A stretch of 64,000 nt of DNA from VRUE01 sp963704505 (GTDB lineage Bacteria > Actinomycetota > Thermoleophilia > Solirubrobacterales > 70-9): positions 620,001-684,000 of the forward strand of contig OY969912.1 of the NCBI GenBank assembly GCA_963704505.1. Direction: 5' to 3'. The position numbers and the translations under genes are program-made. The notes under the pieces are model-generated. The model made no database searches. It was given only the letters and a program-made list of their open reading frames with translations, and was not told the DNA's origin. Shown one piece after another: positions 44,086-52,255 of the stretch; position 1 is the first letter of the stretch; each line of letters begins with the position of its first letter.

Positions 44086-44898
44086 GTGGCGATCGAGGAG
44101 CGGACCCTGCGGATCGACGGCGTCGAGGTCTTCTATCGGCGGGTCGAGGGCGAGGGCACGCCGGTGGTCTACTGCCACGGCAACCCGAGCCATGGCGAGG
44201 ACTGGCTGCCGTTTATGGAGTGCGGCGGGCCCTCGATCGCGATCGACATGCCCGGCTGGGGACGCTCGGACCGCCCGGATCCGGGCGGCTTCGACTACTC
44301 GATGTACGGCCTCTCGGCTTTCCTCGAGCGCTGCCTGGATGAGCTCGGAATCGGGCGCCGCAAGCTCGTCGTCCACGATTGGGGCTCGCTCGCTCTGATC
44401 GGCGCCCAGCGCCGTCCGGAGCTGATCGAGAAAGCGGTGGTGGTCAACGCGGTGCCGCTGACGCCCGGATATCGCTGGCACTGGGTAGCGCAGATCTGGA
44501 GGCGGCGCCCGGCGGGAGAGATCTTCAACCGGCTGACGACGCGCTCCGGCGTCGACCTGCTGCTGCGCCAGGCTCGCGGCGACCGTTCCGCCTTTCCCCC
44601 GGAGTTCGTCGACAGGATCTGGGACTGCTGGGACTCCGGGACCGGGCGGGCGACGCTCGGCCTTTATCGCCACGCCGACCCCGACCGGCTGGCTTCGGCG
44701 GGTGCGGACCTCGATCGGCTCGACTGCCCTGCGCTGGTCGTCTGGGGCGAGCGCGACCCCTACATCTCCACCGATTTCGCGCAGGCGTACGCCGACGCGA
44801 TGACGAATTCGGAGCTCGACCTCGTCGCCGGCGCCGGCCATTGGCCCTGGATCGATGACCCCGCGGTGATCGACGCCGTCCTCGATTTCCTCGCGTGA
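44086..44898 (+). CDS. Alpha/beta hydrolase, haloalkane-dehalogenase-like
   Basis: This 270-residue protein has HGNPSHGEDW (oxyanion loop), a nucleophile elbow VVHDWGSLALIGAQRRPE with Asp where lipases have Ser, WGERDPYISTDFA with the acid, and AGAGHWPWIDDP with the catalytic His. The HDWG elbow is characteristic of haloalkane dehalogenases and of some epoxide hydrolases and related Asp-nucleophile enzymes, so the actual substrate is uncertain. The start GTG 44086 is the first in frame after the family B hairpin. The next gene starts 44 bases downstream on the same strand. Confidence 0.82.
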   Translation: MAIEERTLRIDGVEVFYRRVEGEGTPVVYCHGNPSHGEDWLPFMECGGPSIAIDMPGWGRSDRPDPGGFDYSMYGLSAFLERCLDELGIGRRKLVVHDWGSLALIGAQRRPELIEKAVVVNAVPLTPGYRWHWVAQIWRRRPAGEIFNRLTTRSGVDLLLRQARGDRSAFPPEFVDRIWDCWDSGTGRATLGLYRHADPDRLASAGADLDRLDCPALVVWGERDPYISTDFAQAYADAMTNSELDLVAGAGHWPWIDDPAVIDAVLDFLA

Positions 44899-44942
44899 GC
44901 AGGCTCCCCGAAGGCCCTTAACCCGGCGATTACAATTGGCAA

Positions 44943-45722
44943 ATGTCTCGGGCCTTCAACGCGGTCACCGCCAAGCTGCCCAAGGGCTGGGGAGATGCCG
45001 GCCGTCAGCTCGGGATCCTCGTCGGAGTGGACATCGCCTACGAGCTGGTGCGCGGAATCGCCGATTCGCAGCGCTCCGACGCGATCGCCCACGGCCAGCA
45101 GGTGATCGACTTCGAGCGATCCACGCACACCTTTTTCGAGCCCAGCCTGCAGGCCTTCTTCCTGCCCGCCCACTGGGTGATCGACCTCGCCAACCAGATG
45201 TACCTGAACGCGCAGTTCTCGATCGCGCTCGGCTTCCTGGTCTGGCTTTACCTCTTCCGCAACGAGTCCTACTACTTCGTCCGCAACATGTTCGTCGTCT
45301 CGATGGGGCTGGCCCTGATCGGCTACACCCTGTTCCCGACCGCGCCACCCCGGATGTTCCCCCACGACGGCTTCGTCGACACGATCACCGACTTCTCCAA
45401 CGTCAATCACGACTCGGCGCTGGCGAAGATCTTCATCAACCCCTACGCCGCCGTCCCGAGCATGCACTGCGCCTTTGCCCTGATGATCGGCGGCACCGGG
45501 GTGATGGTCTGCCGGCACCGGTGGTCGAAAGCGTTCTGGGCGTTCTGGCCTGTGCTGATCTGCTGGGTCGTGATCGTCACCGCGAACCACTATTGGGTCG
45601 ACGCGGCGCTGGGCTGGATGGTCGCCGTGACCTCGGCCGTGATCGCCCAGCGGCTGCTGGCCCGTGCCCGCCCGGACGCCTGGTCGTTCCGGGCCGGCCC
45701 GGCGCGTGAGGCCGAGGCGTAG
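44943..45722 (+). CDS. PAP2-superfamily membrane phosphatase / inositol-phosphoryltransferase-like protein
   Basis: This 259-residue membrane protein has about six hydrophobic segments. The PAP2 catalytic motifs are placed as in the fungal/protozoan inositol phosphorylceramide synthase-like branch: FPTAPPRMFP, NPYAAVPSMHCAFALMIG with the His, and TANHYWVDAALGW with the second catalytic His and Asp. The gene just upstream of the CDP-alcohol transferase and ino1 suggests it acts on an inositol-phosphate lipid, possibly removing the phosphate from phosphatidylinositol phosphate. That role is inferred from context. A strong hairpin follows its stop. Confidence 0.82.
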   Translation: MSRAFNAVTAKLPKGWGDAGRQLGILVGVDIAYELVRGIADSQRSDAIAHGQQVIDFERSTHTFFEPSLQAFFLPAHWVIDLANQMYLNAQFSIALGFLVWLYLFRNESYYFVRNMFVVSMGLALIGYTLFPTAPPRMFPHDGFVDTITDFSNVNHDSALAKIFINPYAAVPSMHCAFALMIGGTGVMVCRHRWSKAFWAFWPVLICWVVIVTANHYWVDAALGWMVAVTSAVIAQRLLARARPDAWSFRAGPAREAEA

Positions 45723-45746
45723 CGCCTGCTGCAGCGGCAGCAGGCG
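45723..45746 (+). terminator. Hairpin after the PAP2 gene
   Basis: CGCCTGCTGC, the loop AGCG and GCAGCAGGCG form a perfect 10-bp stem starting at the base after the PAP2 stop codon. There is no T-run, so it may weaken rather than end transcription into the next gene, whose ATG is 16 bases further on. Confidence 0.55.
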
Positions 45747-45761
45747 ATAGCCTCACCATCA

Positions 45762-46430
45762 ATGGATTCTTCGGCGCCCCCCAGGGCACCAGGCAGCCGC
45801 CCCAACGGCCGCCAGGCATCTCGTGGCGCCCAGGAGTTCCGGGCCAAAGCGCGCGACCGCCTGATCGAGTCGCGGCTGACCCCGAACGCGATCTCGGTCG
45901 CCGGCCTGATCGGCAACCTGATCGCCGCCGGCTTGGTCACCCAGCGCCTCTTCTTCCTCGCCGGCGTCGCCTTCATCCTCGGCTCGGTGATGGACACCCT
46001 CGACGGCCGCTACTCGAGGATGTCCGGCAAGGGCACGCTCTTCGGTGCCTTCCTCGACTCGACCCTCGACCGGGTCGAGGAGGGGATCGTGCTCGCCGCC
46101 GTGGCCGGCTACTTCGCCGCCAACGGAGAAGACTTCGCCGCCGCGATGTGCGTGGTGGCCGTGCTCGGCTCGCTGATGGTCAGCTACACCCGGGCCAGGG
46201 CCGAGGCGCTCGGGGTCGAATGCAAGGTCGGCTTGGCGACGCGGCCGGTCAGAGTGGTGCTACTTTCGATCGGCCTGGTCTTCGCCAAGGGCGCCGGGAT
46301 CGGAGACTTCGAACTGCTGGCGCCCTCGATCTACGTGATCGCGGCGCTGACCATCGTCACCGTCATCCAGCGTGTCTGGCATGTGCGAAACGAGCTATCG
46401 AGAGAGGCGGCCGAACCGCCGCAGCTGTAA
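45762..46430 (+). CDS. CDP-alcohol phosphatidyltransferase, probably phosphatidylinositol phosphate synthase
   Basis: This 222-residue integral membrane enzyme carries the CDP-alcohol phosphotransferase motif as DTLDGRYSRMSGKGTLFGAFLDSTLDR (D-x2-D-G then G-x3-D-x3-D), with Ser in place of the usual Ala before Arg. Four to six hydrophobic helices surround it. The short TRARAEALGVECKVGLATRPVRVV segment is typical of the actinobacterial phosphatidylinositol-phosphate synthase branch. The product is inferred from the next gene, inositol-1-phosphate synthase, which would supply its substrate. Phosphatidylglycerophosphate synthase is the alternative. Confidence 0.85.
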   Translation: MDSSAPPRAPGSRPNGRQASRGAQEFRAKARDRLIESRLTPNAISVAGLIGNLIAAGLVTQRLFFLAGVAFILGSVMDTLDGRYSRMSGKGTLFGAFLDSTLDRVEEGIVLAAVAGYFAANGEDFAAAMCVVAVLGSLMVSYTRARAEALGVECKVGLATRPVRVVLLSIGLVFAKGAGIGDFELLAPSIYVIAALTIVTVIQRVWHVRNELSREAAEPPQL

Positions 46431-46496
46431 CCGGTGCCCCTGGCCGGGGTGCTTTGCCAACCAGCCAGAGATCTTGAGGAAGGACTTCAGAACCAC

Positions 46497-47669
46497 ATGA
46501 GCGAGAGCAACGGAGCAAACGGCAACGGGGCCGGTCACACGGACGAGAAGGTCCGGGTCGCGATAGTCGGCGTCGGCAACTGTGCCAACTCCTTCATCCA
46601 GGGCATCCAGTACTACAAGGACGCCGACCCGACCGAGGAAGTGCCGGGCCTGATGCATGTCGACCTGGGTGGCTACCACGTCAGCGACGTCGAGTTCGTC
46701 GCCGCCTTCGACATCGACACCGAGAAGGTCGGCAAAGACCTCTCCGAGGCGATCTGGTCGGGTCAGAACGACACGATCAAGTTCGCCGACGTGCCCAAGC
46801 TCGACGTCGAGGTCCAGCGCGGGATGACCCACGACGGCCTCGGCAAGTACCTGAAAGAGAAGATCACCAAAGCGCCGGGCGAAACCGCCGACGTCGTCGG
46901 GATCCTCAAGGAGACCAAGGCCGACGTCCTCGTCTGTTACCTGCCGGTCGGCTCCGAGGAGGCGACCAAGTGGTACGTCGAGCAGGCGCTCAAGGCCGGC
47001 GTCGGCTTCGTCAACTGCCTCCCCGTCTTCATTGCCCGCGAGGACTACTGGGACAAGCGCTTCGAGGAGGCCGGGCTGCCGATCATCGGCGACGACATCA
47101 AGTCCCAGGTCGGAGCGACGATCGTCCATCGCAACCTCGCCCGCCTCTTCCACGACCGCGGCGTGCGCCTCGAGCGCACCTCGCAGCTGAACGTCGGCGG
47201 CAACATGGACTTCTACAACATGCTCGAGCGCGAGCGTCTCGACTCGAAGAAGATCTCGAAGACCAACGCGGTCACCTCGATCATGGGCCACGAGCTCGAC
47301 GCCAAGAACGTCCACGTCGGCCCGTCCGACTACGTGCCATGGCTGACCGACCGCAAGTGGGCGCACATCCGCCTCGAGGGCAAAGCCTTCGGCGACGTGC
47401 CGCTGACCGCCGAGCTGAAGCTCGAGGTCTGGGATTCGCCGAACTCGGCCGGGGTCGTCATCGACGCGGTGCGGCTGATCAAGCTGGCTCTCAACAACGG
47501 CGTTGCCGGCCAGCTCGACGGCCCCTCCAGCTACCTGATGAAGTCGCCCCATAGCCAGAGGCCCGACGACGAGGCGCGGGAACAGACCGAGGAGTTCATC
47601 GCCAAGTACGGGCGGGCGAACGGTCCGGTGGCGGGCGCCAAAAAGGCCAAGGCCAAGGCGAAGTCCTAG
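46497..47669 (+). CDS. ino1: Inositol-3-phosphate synthase (myo-inositol-1-phosphate synthase)
   Basis: Ino1 converts glucose 6-phosphate to inositol 1-phosphate in an NAD-dependent cyclisation. The 390-residue protein has the Rossmann motif VRVAIVGVGNCANSFIQGIQYY, GDDIKSQVGATIVHRNLARLF, SQLNVGGNMDFYNM and KSISKTNAV-like KKISKTNAVTSIM, followed by HVGPSDYVPWLTDRKWAHIRLEG. These match the short actinobacterial/archaeal form. The ATG at 46497 fits the family N-terminus and has GAGGAAGGA upstream. The C-terminus ends in a KKAKAKAKS tail. With the preceding genes it forms an inositol-phospholipid pathway. Confidence 0.95.
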   Translation: MSESNGANGNGAGHTDEKVRVAIVGVGNCANSFIQGIQYYKDADPTEEVPGLMHVDLGGYHVSDVEFVAAFDIDTEKVGKDLSEAIWSGQNDTIKFADVPKLDVEVQRGMTHDGLGKYLKEKITKAPGETADVVGILKETKADVLVCYLPVGSEEATKWYVEQALKAGVGFVNCLPVFIAREDYWDKRFEEAGLPIIGDDIKSQVGATIVHRNLARLFHDRGVRLERTSQLNVGGNMDFYNMLERERLDSKKISKTNAVTSIMGHELDAKNVHVGPSDYVPWLTDRKWAHIRLEGKAFGDVPLTAELKLEVWDSPNSAGVVIDAVRLIKLALNNGVAGQLDGPSSYLMKSPHSQRPDDEAREQTEEFIAKYGRANGPVAGAKKAKAKAKS

Positions 47670-47674
47670 CCCGG

Positions 47675-47694
47675 CAGCGGCCCGCCGGCCGCTG
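47675..47694 (+). terminator. Hairpin after ino1
   Basis: CAGCGGCC, the loop cgcc and GGCCGCTG form a perfect 8-bp stem starting six bases after the ino1 stop. No T-run follows. The next gene begins 6 bases beyond it. Confidence 0.5.
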
Positions 47695-47700
47695 GCTCAT

Positions 47701-48990
47701 ATGCTGCGAGAGGTGCCTCCCAGTCACCTATCGATAGCGCAGGTAACCCCCCACAGGCGCGGGACCAAGAACGCCGTCAACGAGTACGTCTCCGCGGTCT
47801 CGGAGGAGCTCGAGGGCCGCGGTCACGAGGTCATCGTGCTCGGCTCCGGGGACTCGGTGAAGAAGCGCCTGGCGACGGGCGAGTTCGACATCGTCCACGT
47901 CCACGAGCCCTTCGCCCCGCGGGTGTCCTCGAGCGCACTGCGCAACTCGCACGCGCTGAACGTCGCGACCTTTCACGCCCCTCAGGAGCGGGTGCTCTCG
48001 ACCCAGGTCGCGCGCCCGCTGGTTGAGATCTTCTTCGGCCGCATCGATGCCCGCACCGTCGCCAGCGCCGAGACCGGGAGGTTGCTGGAGCGCTACTTCC
48101 CCGGTCCCTACGAGATCGTCGAGCGTGCCGGCCCGGGGCGGGATTGGGCGGCGGTCGCCGACGATCTCGAGGCGATCTACCGCAGGCTCGCCGCGCGTCG
48201 CCAGGACGGCAAGGGCGACGCGGGGGCGCGCCGGCGAATCGAGGGGCGCCCACTGATCGAGGTCGACCTGCACATGCACACCGATCACTCGCCCGATTGC
48301 GCGACGCCGGTCAAGGTCCTGCTCGAGACCGCCCGCGACCGCGGGCTGGGGGCGATCGCGATCACCGACCACAACGAGGTGTCGGGGGCGCTCGAGGCGA
48401 GGCGGATAGCGGAGGAGATGGGCGACATCAAGGTGATCGTCGCCGAGGAGGTGAAGACCGCCGAGCAGGGGGAGGTGATCGGCCTGTTCCTCGAGGAGAG
48501 GATCGACAAGGGGATGTCGATGGCGGAGACGATCGCCGAGATCCGCCGCCAGGGCGGCCTGGTCTACGTCCCGCATCCCTTTGACCGTTTCCACTCGGTT
48601 CCCGACTACGAGCACCTGCTCGACATCGTCGAGGAGATCGACGTGCTCGAGGTCTTCAACCCGCGGGTCGCGGTCACCGAGTTCAACGAGGAGGCGGAGC
48701 GCTTTGCCCGCAAGTACCGGATCGTCCCCGGGGCCGGCTCCGACAGCCACGTGGCACAGGGGCTGGGGAGCGTGCGGGTCAGGATCCACGACTTCGACGG
48801 GCCCGAGGAGTTCCTCGAGGCGATGCGGGACGCGGACATCACCCGCAAGCACAAGAACCTGGTCTACGTGCAGGCGCTGAAGCTGCTGCAGACCGCGGGG
48901 CGGCCGAAGGCGCCCAAGCGCCGGGTCCCGGACGCGAAACCGGTGCGCGGCGGCCGCCCGAGGAAACGGCGCTCGGCGAGCAAGAGCTGA
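47701..48990 (+). CDS. Fusion of a GT4-type glycosyltransferase N-terminal half with a PHP-domain phosphoesterase
   Basis: In this 429-residue protein, residues 1-150 match the N-terminal Rossmann half of GT4 enzymes of the PimA type: IAQVTPHRRGTKNAVNEYVSAVSEELEGRGHEV, FDIVHVHEPFAPRVSSSALR, LNVATFHAPQERV and ARTVASAETGRLLERYFPG. The C-terminal, sugar-nucleotide-binding half is missing. From about residue 185 a complete PHP domain follows with all metal-ligand motifs: EVDLHMHTDHSPDC, AITDHNEVSG, EEVKTAEQGEVIGLF, YVPHPFDRF and GAGSDSHVAQGLG. The tail is very basic. It lies downstream of ino1 and its stop overlaps the next start (TGATG). Sugar transfer is unlikely; metal-dependent phosphoester hydrolysis is likely. 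Confidence 0.8.
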   Translation: MLREVPPSHLSIAQVTPHRRGTKNAVNEYVSAVSEELEGRGHEVIVLGSGDSVKKRLATGEFDIVHVHEPFAPRVSSSALRNSHALNVATFHAPQERVLSTQVARPLVEIFFGRIDARTVASAETGRLLERYFPGPYEIVERAGPGRDWAAVADDLEAIYRRLAARRQDGKGDAGARRRIEGRPLIEVDLHMHTDHSPDCATPVKVLLETARDRGLGAIAITDHNEVSGALEARRIAEEMGDIKVIVAEEVKTAEQGEVIGLFLEERIDKGMSMAETIAEIRRQGGLVYVPHPFDRFHSVPDYEHLLDIVEEIDVLEVFNPRVAVTEFNEEAERFARKYRIVPGAGSDSHVAQGLGSVRVRIHDFDGPEEFLEAMRDADITRKHKNLVYVQALKLLQTAGRPKAPKRRVPDAKPVRGGRPRKRRSASKS

Positions 48991-49652
48991 TGCAGGCGCG
49001 GGAGCCGAAAGGAGCCGCGCCCGTGCCGTCAAAGAAATCGGCGTCCATGCCGACGACCGACGACGAGATACGCGAGAAGTACCTGGAGCGGGCGATCCGC
49101 GAGCTCAACACGCTCACCCACGAGCTCCAGGACTGTCCCCACTGCCCGCGCGGCAAGTTGATGCCGGTGCTCGGCTCCGGCCACCCGCAGGCCGATGTCC
49201 TGATGGTCAAGCACTCTCCGGGGGTCGCAGAGATCGAAGAGGGAGTCGCCTTCTATGGACGCGCCGGCAACGCCCTGATGAAAAGCTTCAAACGCCTGGG
49301 GGTCGACCCGCTTGTCGTCTACGGCACGCTCTGCGTCAAGTGCCCGATCGCCGAGCCCGACCTGGCGCCCGAGGCCTGCGTACGCCGCCTGGTCGAAGAG
49401 ATGGCGATCGTGCAGCCGAAGATCATCGTCGTCATGGGCGAGCCGGCCCTGCGCGTCATCAACGGTCTGCGCTTGCCGCTGTCACGCCACATCGAGGCCC
49501 GCGAGGGGGAGATCCAAGCCTTCACGCCGACCGTCGACGCGCTCTACACGCCGGACATCGACGACTCGCTCGACGAGGAGGGCGCCAAGGCGCGCTTCTG
49601 GCGAGCCTTCAAGGTGCTCGGGACCTGGTACGAGGATCTTCCCCCGTACTGA
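48990..49652 (+). CDS. Uracil-DNA glycosylase-superfamily protein, divergent family 4-like
   Basis: This 220-residue protein has the UDG fold order of family 4 enzymes: CPHC near residue 49, GVAFYGRAGNALMKSFKRLGV, VVYGTLCVKCPIAEPDLAPEAC (further Fe-S-type Cys residues) and VQPKIIVVMGEPALRVINGL. The catalytic motifs are altered. GEAPG reads KHSPG (VKHSPGVAEIEEG), and the HPS motif near the C-terminus appears as TPD (DALYTPDIDDSL). It may therefore be inactive on uracil or act on another lesion. Its start overlaps the upstream PHP fusion stop, so the two are coupled. Confidence 0.75.
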   Translation: MQAREPKGAAPVPSKKSASMPTTDDEIREKYLERAIRELNTLTHELQDCPHCPRGKLMPVLGSGHPQADVLMVKHSPGVAEIEEGVAFYGRAGNALMKSFKRLGVDPLVVYGTLCVKCPIAEPDLAPEACVRRLVEEMAIVQPKIIVVMGEPALRVINGLRLPLSRHIEAREGEIQAFTPTVDALYTPDIDDSLDEEGAKARFWRAFKVLGTWYEDLPPY

Positions 49653-49665
49653 GGGGATCGCTGGT

Positions 49666-50442
49666 CTAAGGAGCGGCGGCCGCGGCGACGGAGCTCATTG
49701 CCTCGAGATTGGCGCTGGCGAGGCCGCGGACGACGATCGTGTCGAGGGGGGCGTAGGCGGCGAGCTGCTCCTGGGCGGTGTCGGGGTCGGCGGCGGCTAC
49801 GCCGACCGTGCCCTCGGGCTCGCCGAGGCGCTCGAAGTGGTTGCGGTAGCCGTCGTGGAGGTCGCGGTAGAAGGATTCCTCCTTGGCGAGGCGCTCGGGG
49901 GCGTCGGCGCCGACCGCGGTGCGGACGTAGCCGAAGACCGGTGGAGCATCGTGGCCCGCTCCGGCGGCGCCGGCCTCGACCTTCTCCCGGGCGCCCGTGG
50001 CGAAGTCGGGGGTCATCCAATTGAAAAAGGCGCCGTCGTAGGAGGAGCCGGCGAGTTCGCACATCTTCGGTCCCATCGCCGCCAGCACGAGGCGCACCTC
50101 GGGGAGCCGCTCGCGCAGCTCGGGGAGCGACTCGCGCATGCGGGTCAGCGGCTTCTTCGAGAAGCCGGCGCCCACCCCGAGCCAGAGGCGGCGCGGGTCG
50201 AGGCCGAGCCGCTCGACGTCGGCGGCGATCTGCTCGGGCGGGGTCCGATCGAGGGCGATCACGGCGACGCCGAGGTCGATCTCCGGGGCGGCCGCCGCGA
50301 ACTCGGCAAGGGTCTCGAGGCCCTTGGCGCCGGGATGGTCGTTCGACCAGACCGAGTCGTAGCCGAGCTCGGCGCAACGCGCCGCGAGCCCTCGCGCGAC
50401 CTCGGGGTCAAGACCGGCGGCGACGCCGAAGCCGCGGCCCAT
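49666..50442 (-). CDS. LLM-class (luciferase-like) oxidoreductase, probably F420-dependent
   Basis: This 258-residue TIM-barrel protein has FGVAAGLDPEVARGLAARCAELGYDSVWSNDHPGAKGLETLAEFAA, IDLGVAVIALDRTPPEQIAADVERLGLDPRRLWLGVGAGFSKKPL, LVLAAMGPKMCELAG and GVAAADPDTAQEQLAAY, a shortened version of the F420-dependent LLM family. The ATG at 50442 shares its A with the stop of the methyltransferase gene (TGATG), which is preferred to a start nine codons upstream. The substrate is unknown. Confidence 0.82.
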   Translation of the reverse strand: MGRGFGVAAGLDPEVARGLAARCAELGYDSVWSNDHPGAKGLETLAEFAAAAPEIDLGVAVIALDRTPPEQIAADVERLGLDPRRLWLGVGAGFSKKPLTRMRESLPELRERLPEVRLVLAAMGPKMCELAGSSYDGAFFNWMTPDFATGAREKVEAGAAGAGHDAPPVFGYVRTAVGADAPERLAKEESFYRDLHDGYRNHFERLGEPEGTVGVAAADPDTAQEQLAAYAPLDTIVVRGLASANLEAMSSVAAAAAP

Positions 50443-51746
50443 CAGACCTTGTCGAACTGCGCCACGCACTCGATGTGGGGCGTCTGGGGGAACATGTCGA
50501 CCGGCCGCACGCGGGTCAGCCTATAACCGGCCTCGACCAGCTGGGAGGCGTTGGGTGCGAGCGTGGTCGGGTTGCAGGAGACGTAGACGATGCGCTTCGC
50601 CTCGCACTCGATCAGGCGCCGGACGATTTTCTGCGAGAGGCCCGCACGCGGGGGGTCGACGATGACGACGTCGGGCTTGCCGGCCTCCTCGACCAGGGGG
50701 CGGACGCCGGTCCTGGCGGAGCCCGCGAAGAAGCGCGCGTTGGCGATCCCGTTGCGCTCGGCGTTGGCTTCGGCGTCGGCGATCGCCTGGGGAACGAGCT
50801 CGAGCCCCCAGACCTCGCCCGCGTCGGCGGCCAGGGTCAGCCCGATCGTGCCGATCCCGCAGTAGAGGTCGAAGAGCCGCTCCTTGCCGCTGAGGCCGGC
50901 GAACTCCGAGGCGACCGCGTAGAGGCGCTCGGCCATCTCGGTGTTGGTCTGGAAGAAGGCGCTGTGGGACATCTCCAGCTCGAGGCCGCAGAGCTCCTCG
51001 CGCAGGCGCTCCTCGCCGATCGCTCCGGTCGGGCCGTCGGTGCTCCCGGAATCGCCCTCGATCACCGTGTGGAGGTCGACGGGCGGTTTGGTGAACTGGG
51101 CCGACGAGGTCACCAGCCGCGTCTGCACCTGGTCGGTGCGCCTGCCTTCGCGGACGACCAGGTTGCGCAGGACGCCCTTGCGGGCGCGGCGGTCGTAGGC
51201 GGAGATCTGCTCGCGCCGGGCCCAGTCGCGGACCTCGTTGCGGGCGGCGTTGCCGGCCTCCGAGGCGAGCTTGCAGTCCTCGACGCCGACGATCAGGTCC
51301 CAGCGGCCGCGGGCGTGGAAGCCGAGCGTCGCTTCCCCCTCGTGTTCGCCGAAGGAGTACTCGAGCTTGTTGCGGTACCGCCATTGCTCGAGGGCCGGCT
51401 CGATCGGCTCCAGCTCGAAGCCGTCGAGGTCCCCGATCCGGCGCAGGGCGTCGTCGACCTGTTCGCTCTTGTGTGCGAGCTGGCTCTCGTAGGGCAGGCC
51501 TTGCCAGGGAGCGCCCGGGCAGGGCTCGTCTTCGTGCACACAGGTATCTGCGACCCGGTCATCGGCCGGGCGCAGCAGCTCGACCGTGCGCGCCTCGGCG
51601 AAGCGCCGCTTCGACTTGGTCACCTCGGCGCGCACACGGTCGCCGGGCAGAGCTCCGCTTACGAAGACGACCAGCCCACCGTCGACGCGCGCGACTCCTC
51701 GCCCGCCGAACGCGAGCGAGTCGATCTCGAGCTCCAGCTGCTCCAA
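50442..51746 (-). CDS. RNA (uracil-C5)-methyltransferase of the TrmA/RlmD/RlmC family
   Basis: This 434-residue SAM-dependent enzyme methylates uracil in tRNA or 23S rRNA. An N-terminal TRAM domain (MEQLELEIDSLAFGGRGVARVDGGLVVFVSGALPGD) is followed by Cys residues of a likely Fe-S site (CVHEDEPCPG). The core has QTNTEMAERLYAVA, LFDLYCGIGTIGLTLA for SAM, VIVDPPRAGLSQKIV and the catalytic Cys in IVYVSCNPTTLAPN. Which RNA position it modifies cannot be told. It starts one base before the stop of the upstream histone-like gene and overlaps the LLM gene. Confidence 0.88.
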   Translation of the reverse strand: MEQLELEIDSLAFGGRGVARVDGGLVVFVSGALPGDRVRAEVTKSKRRFAEARTVELLRPADDRVADTCVHEDEPCPGAPWQGLPYESQLAHKSEQVDDALRRIGDLDGFELEPIEPALEQWRYRNKLEYSFGEHEGEATLGFHARGRWDLIVGVEDCKLASEAGNAARNEVRDWARREQISAYDRRARKGVLRNLVVREGRRTDQVQTRLVTSSAQFTKPPVDLHTVIEGDSGSTDGPTGAIGEERLREELCGLELEMSHSAFFQTNTEMAERLYAVASEFAGLSGKERLFDLYCGIGTIGLTLAADAGEVWGLELVPQAIADAEANAERNGIANARFFAGSARTGVRPLVEEAGKPDVVIVDPPRAGLSQKIVRRLIECEAKRIVYVSCNPTTLAPNASQLVEAGYRLTRVRPVDMFPQTPHIECVAQFDKV

Positions 51747-51747
51747 G

Positions 51748-52212
51748 CTAGCCGAGTTTCCTGCGTGCCCGACGGGCTGCCTGGGTCGCCTGTTTGCGAA
51801 CCGGCTCGTGCAGGCCGCCGACCTCTTTGCGGGCCTGACGGACGACCCGCTCGAGCTCTTTGAGCAGCGAGTCGGTCTGGCGCCGGCCGCGCTTCAGCAG
51901 GTCGGAGAGCATCTTCTCCGCGTCGCCACGGGTCATGCGACCGCGCTTGACGGCGTCGTCGACGACCTCCTGAAGGCGGTCGCGGCTGAGTGTCACGTTG
52001 CGCTCGAGGCTGGCGCGGAACTCCTCGACGCTCTTGTCGAGGCCGGCCGTCGCGGTGCTCGATGACGGTTTTTTGGCTTTCGTCGTTTTCGGTTTTTTCG
52101 ACGCGGCTTTTTTGGCTTTCGGTTTTTTGGCGGCTTTGGCTTTTTTGGGCGCGGCTTTTTTCGCTTTTACTTTTTTCGCCGGTTTCCCAGAAGCGCTTTT
52201 TTTCTCGGCCAT
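51748..52212 (-). CDS. Histone-H1-like / phasin-like protein
   Basis: This 154-residue protein has two parts. Residues 1-60 are almost only Lys, Ala and Pro in PKKxKAAKK-type repeats, like bacterial H1-like DNA-binding tails. Residues 65-154 form an amphipathic helical segment (SVEEFRASLERNVTLSRDRLQEVVDDAVKRGRMTRGDAEKMLSDLLKRGRRQTDSLLKELERVVRQ) resembling the polyhydroxyalkanoate-granule phasin/regulator family, followed by a basic end. It could bind DNA, granules or both, as PhaF-type proteins do. The T-rich template over the Lys repeat departs from local base use. The start ATG 52212 follows GAGGCGACGCGA. Confidence 0.75.
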   Translation of the reverse strand: MAEKKSASGKPAKKVKAKKAAPKKAKAAKKPKAKKAASKKPKTTKAKKPSSSTATAGLDKSVEEFRASLERNVTLSRDRLQEVVDDAVKRGRMTRGDAEKMLSDLLKRGRRQTDSLLKELERVVRQARKEVGGLHEPVRKQATQAARRARRKLG

Positions 52213-52255
52213 TCGCGTCGCCTCCTCAGGCTGGTGGTTGCCAGTGACTATCTCA

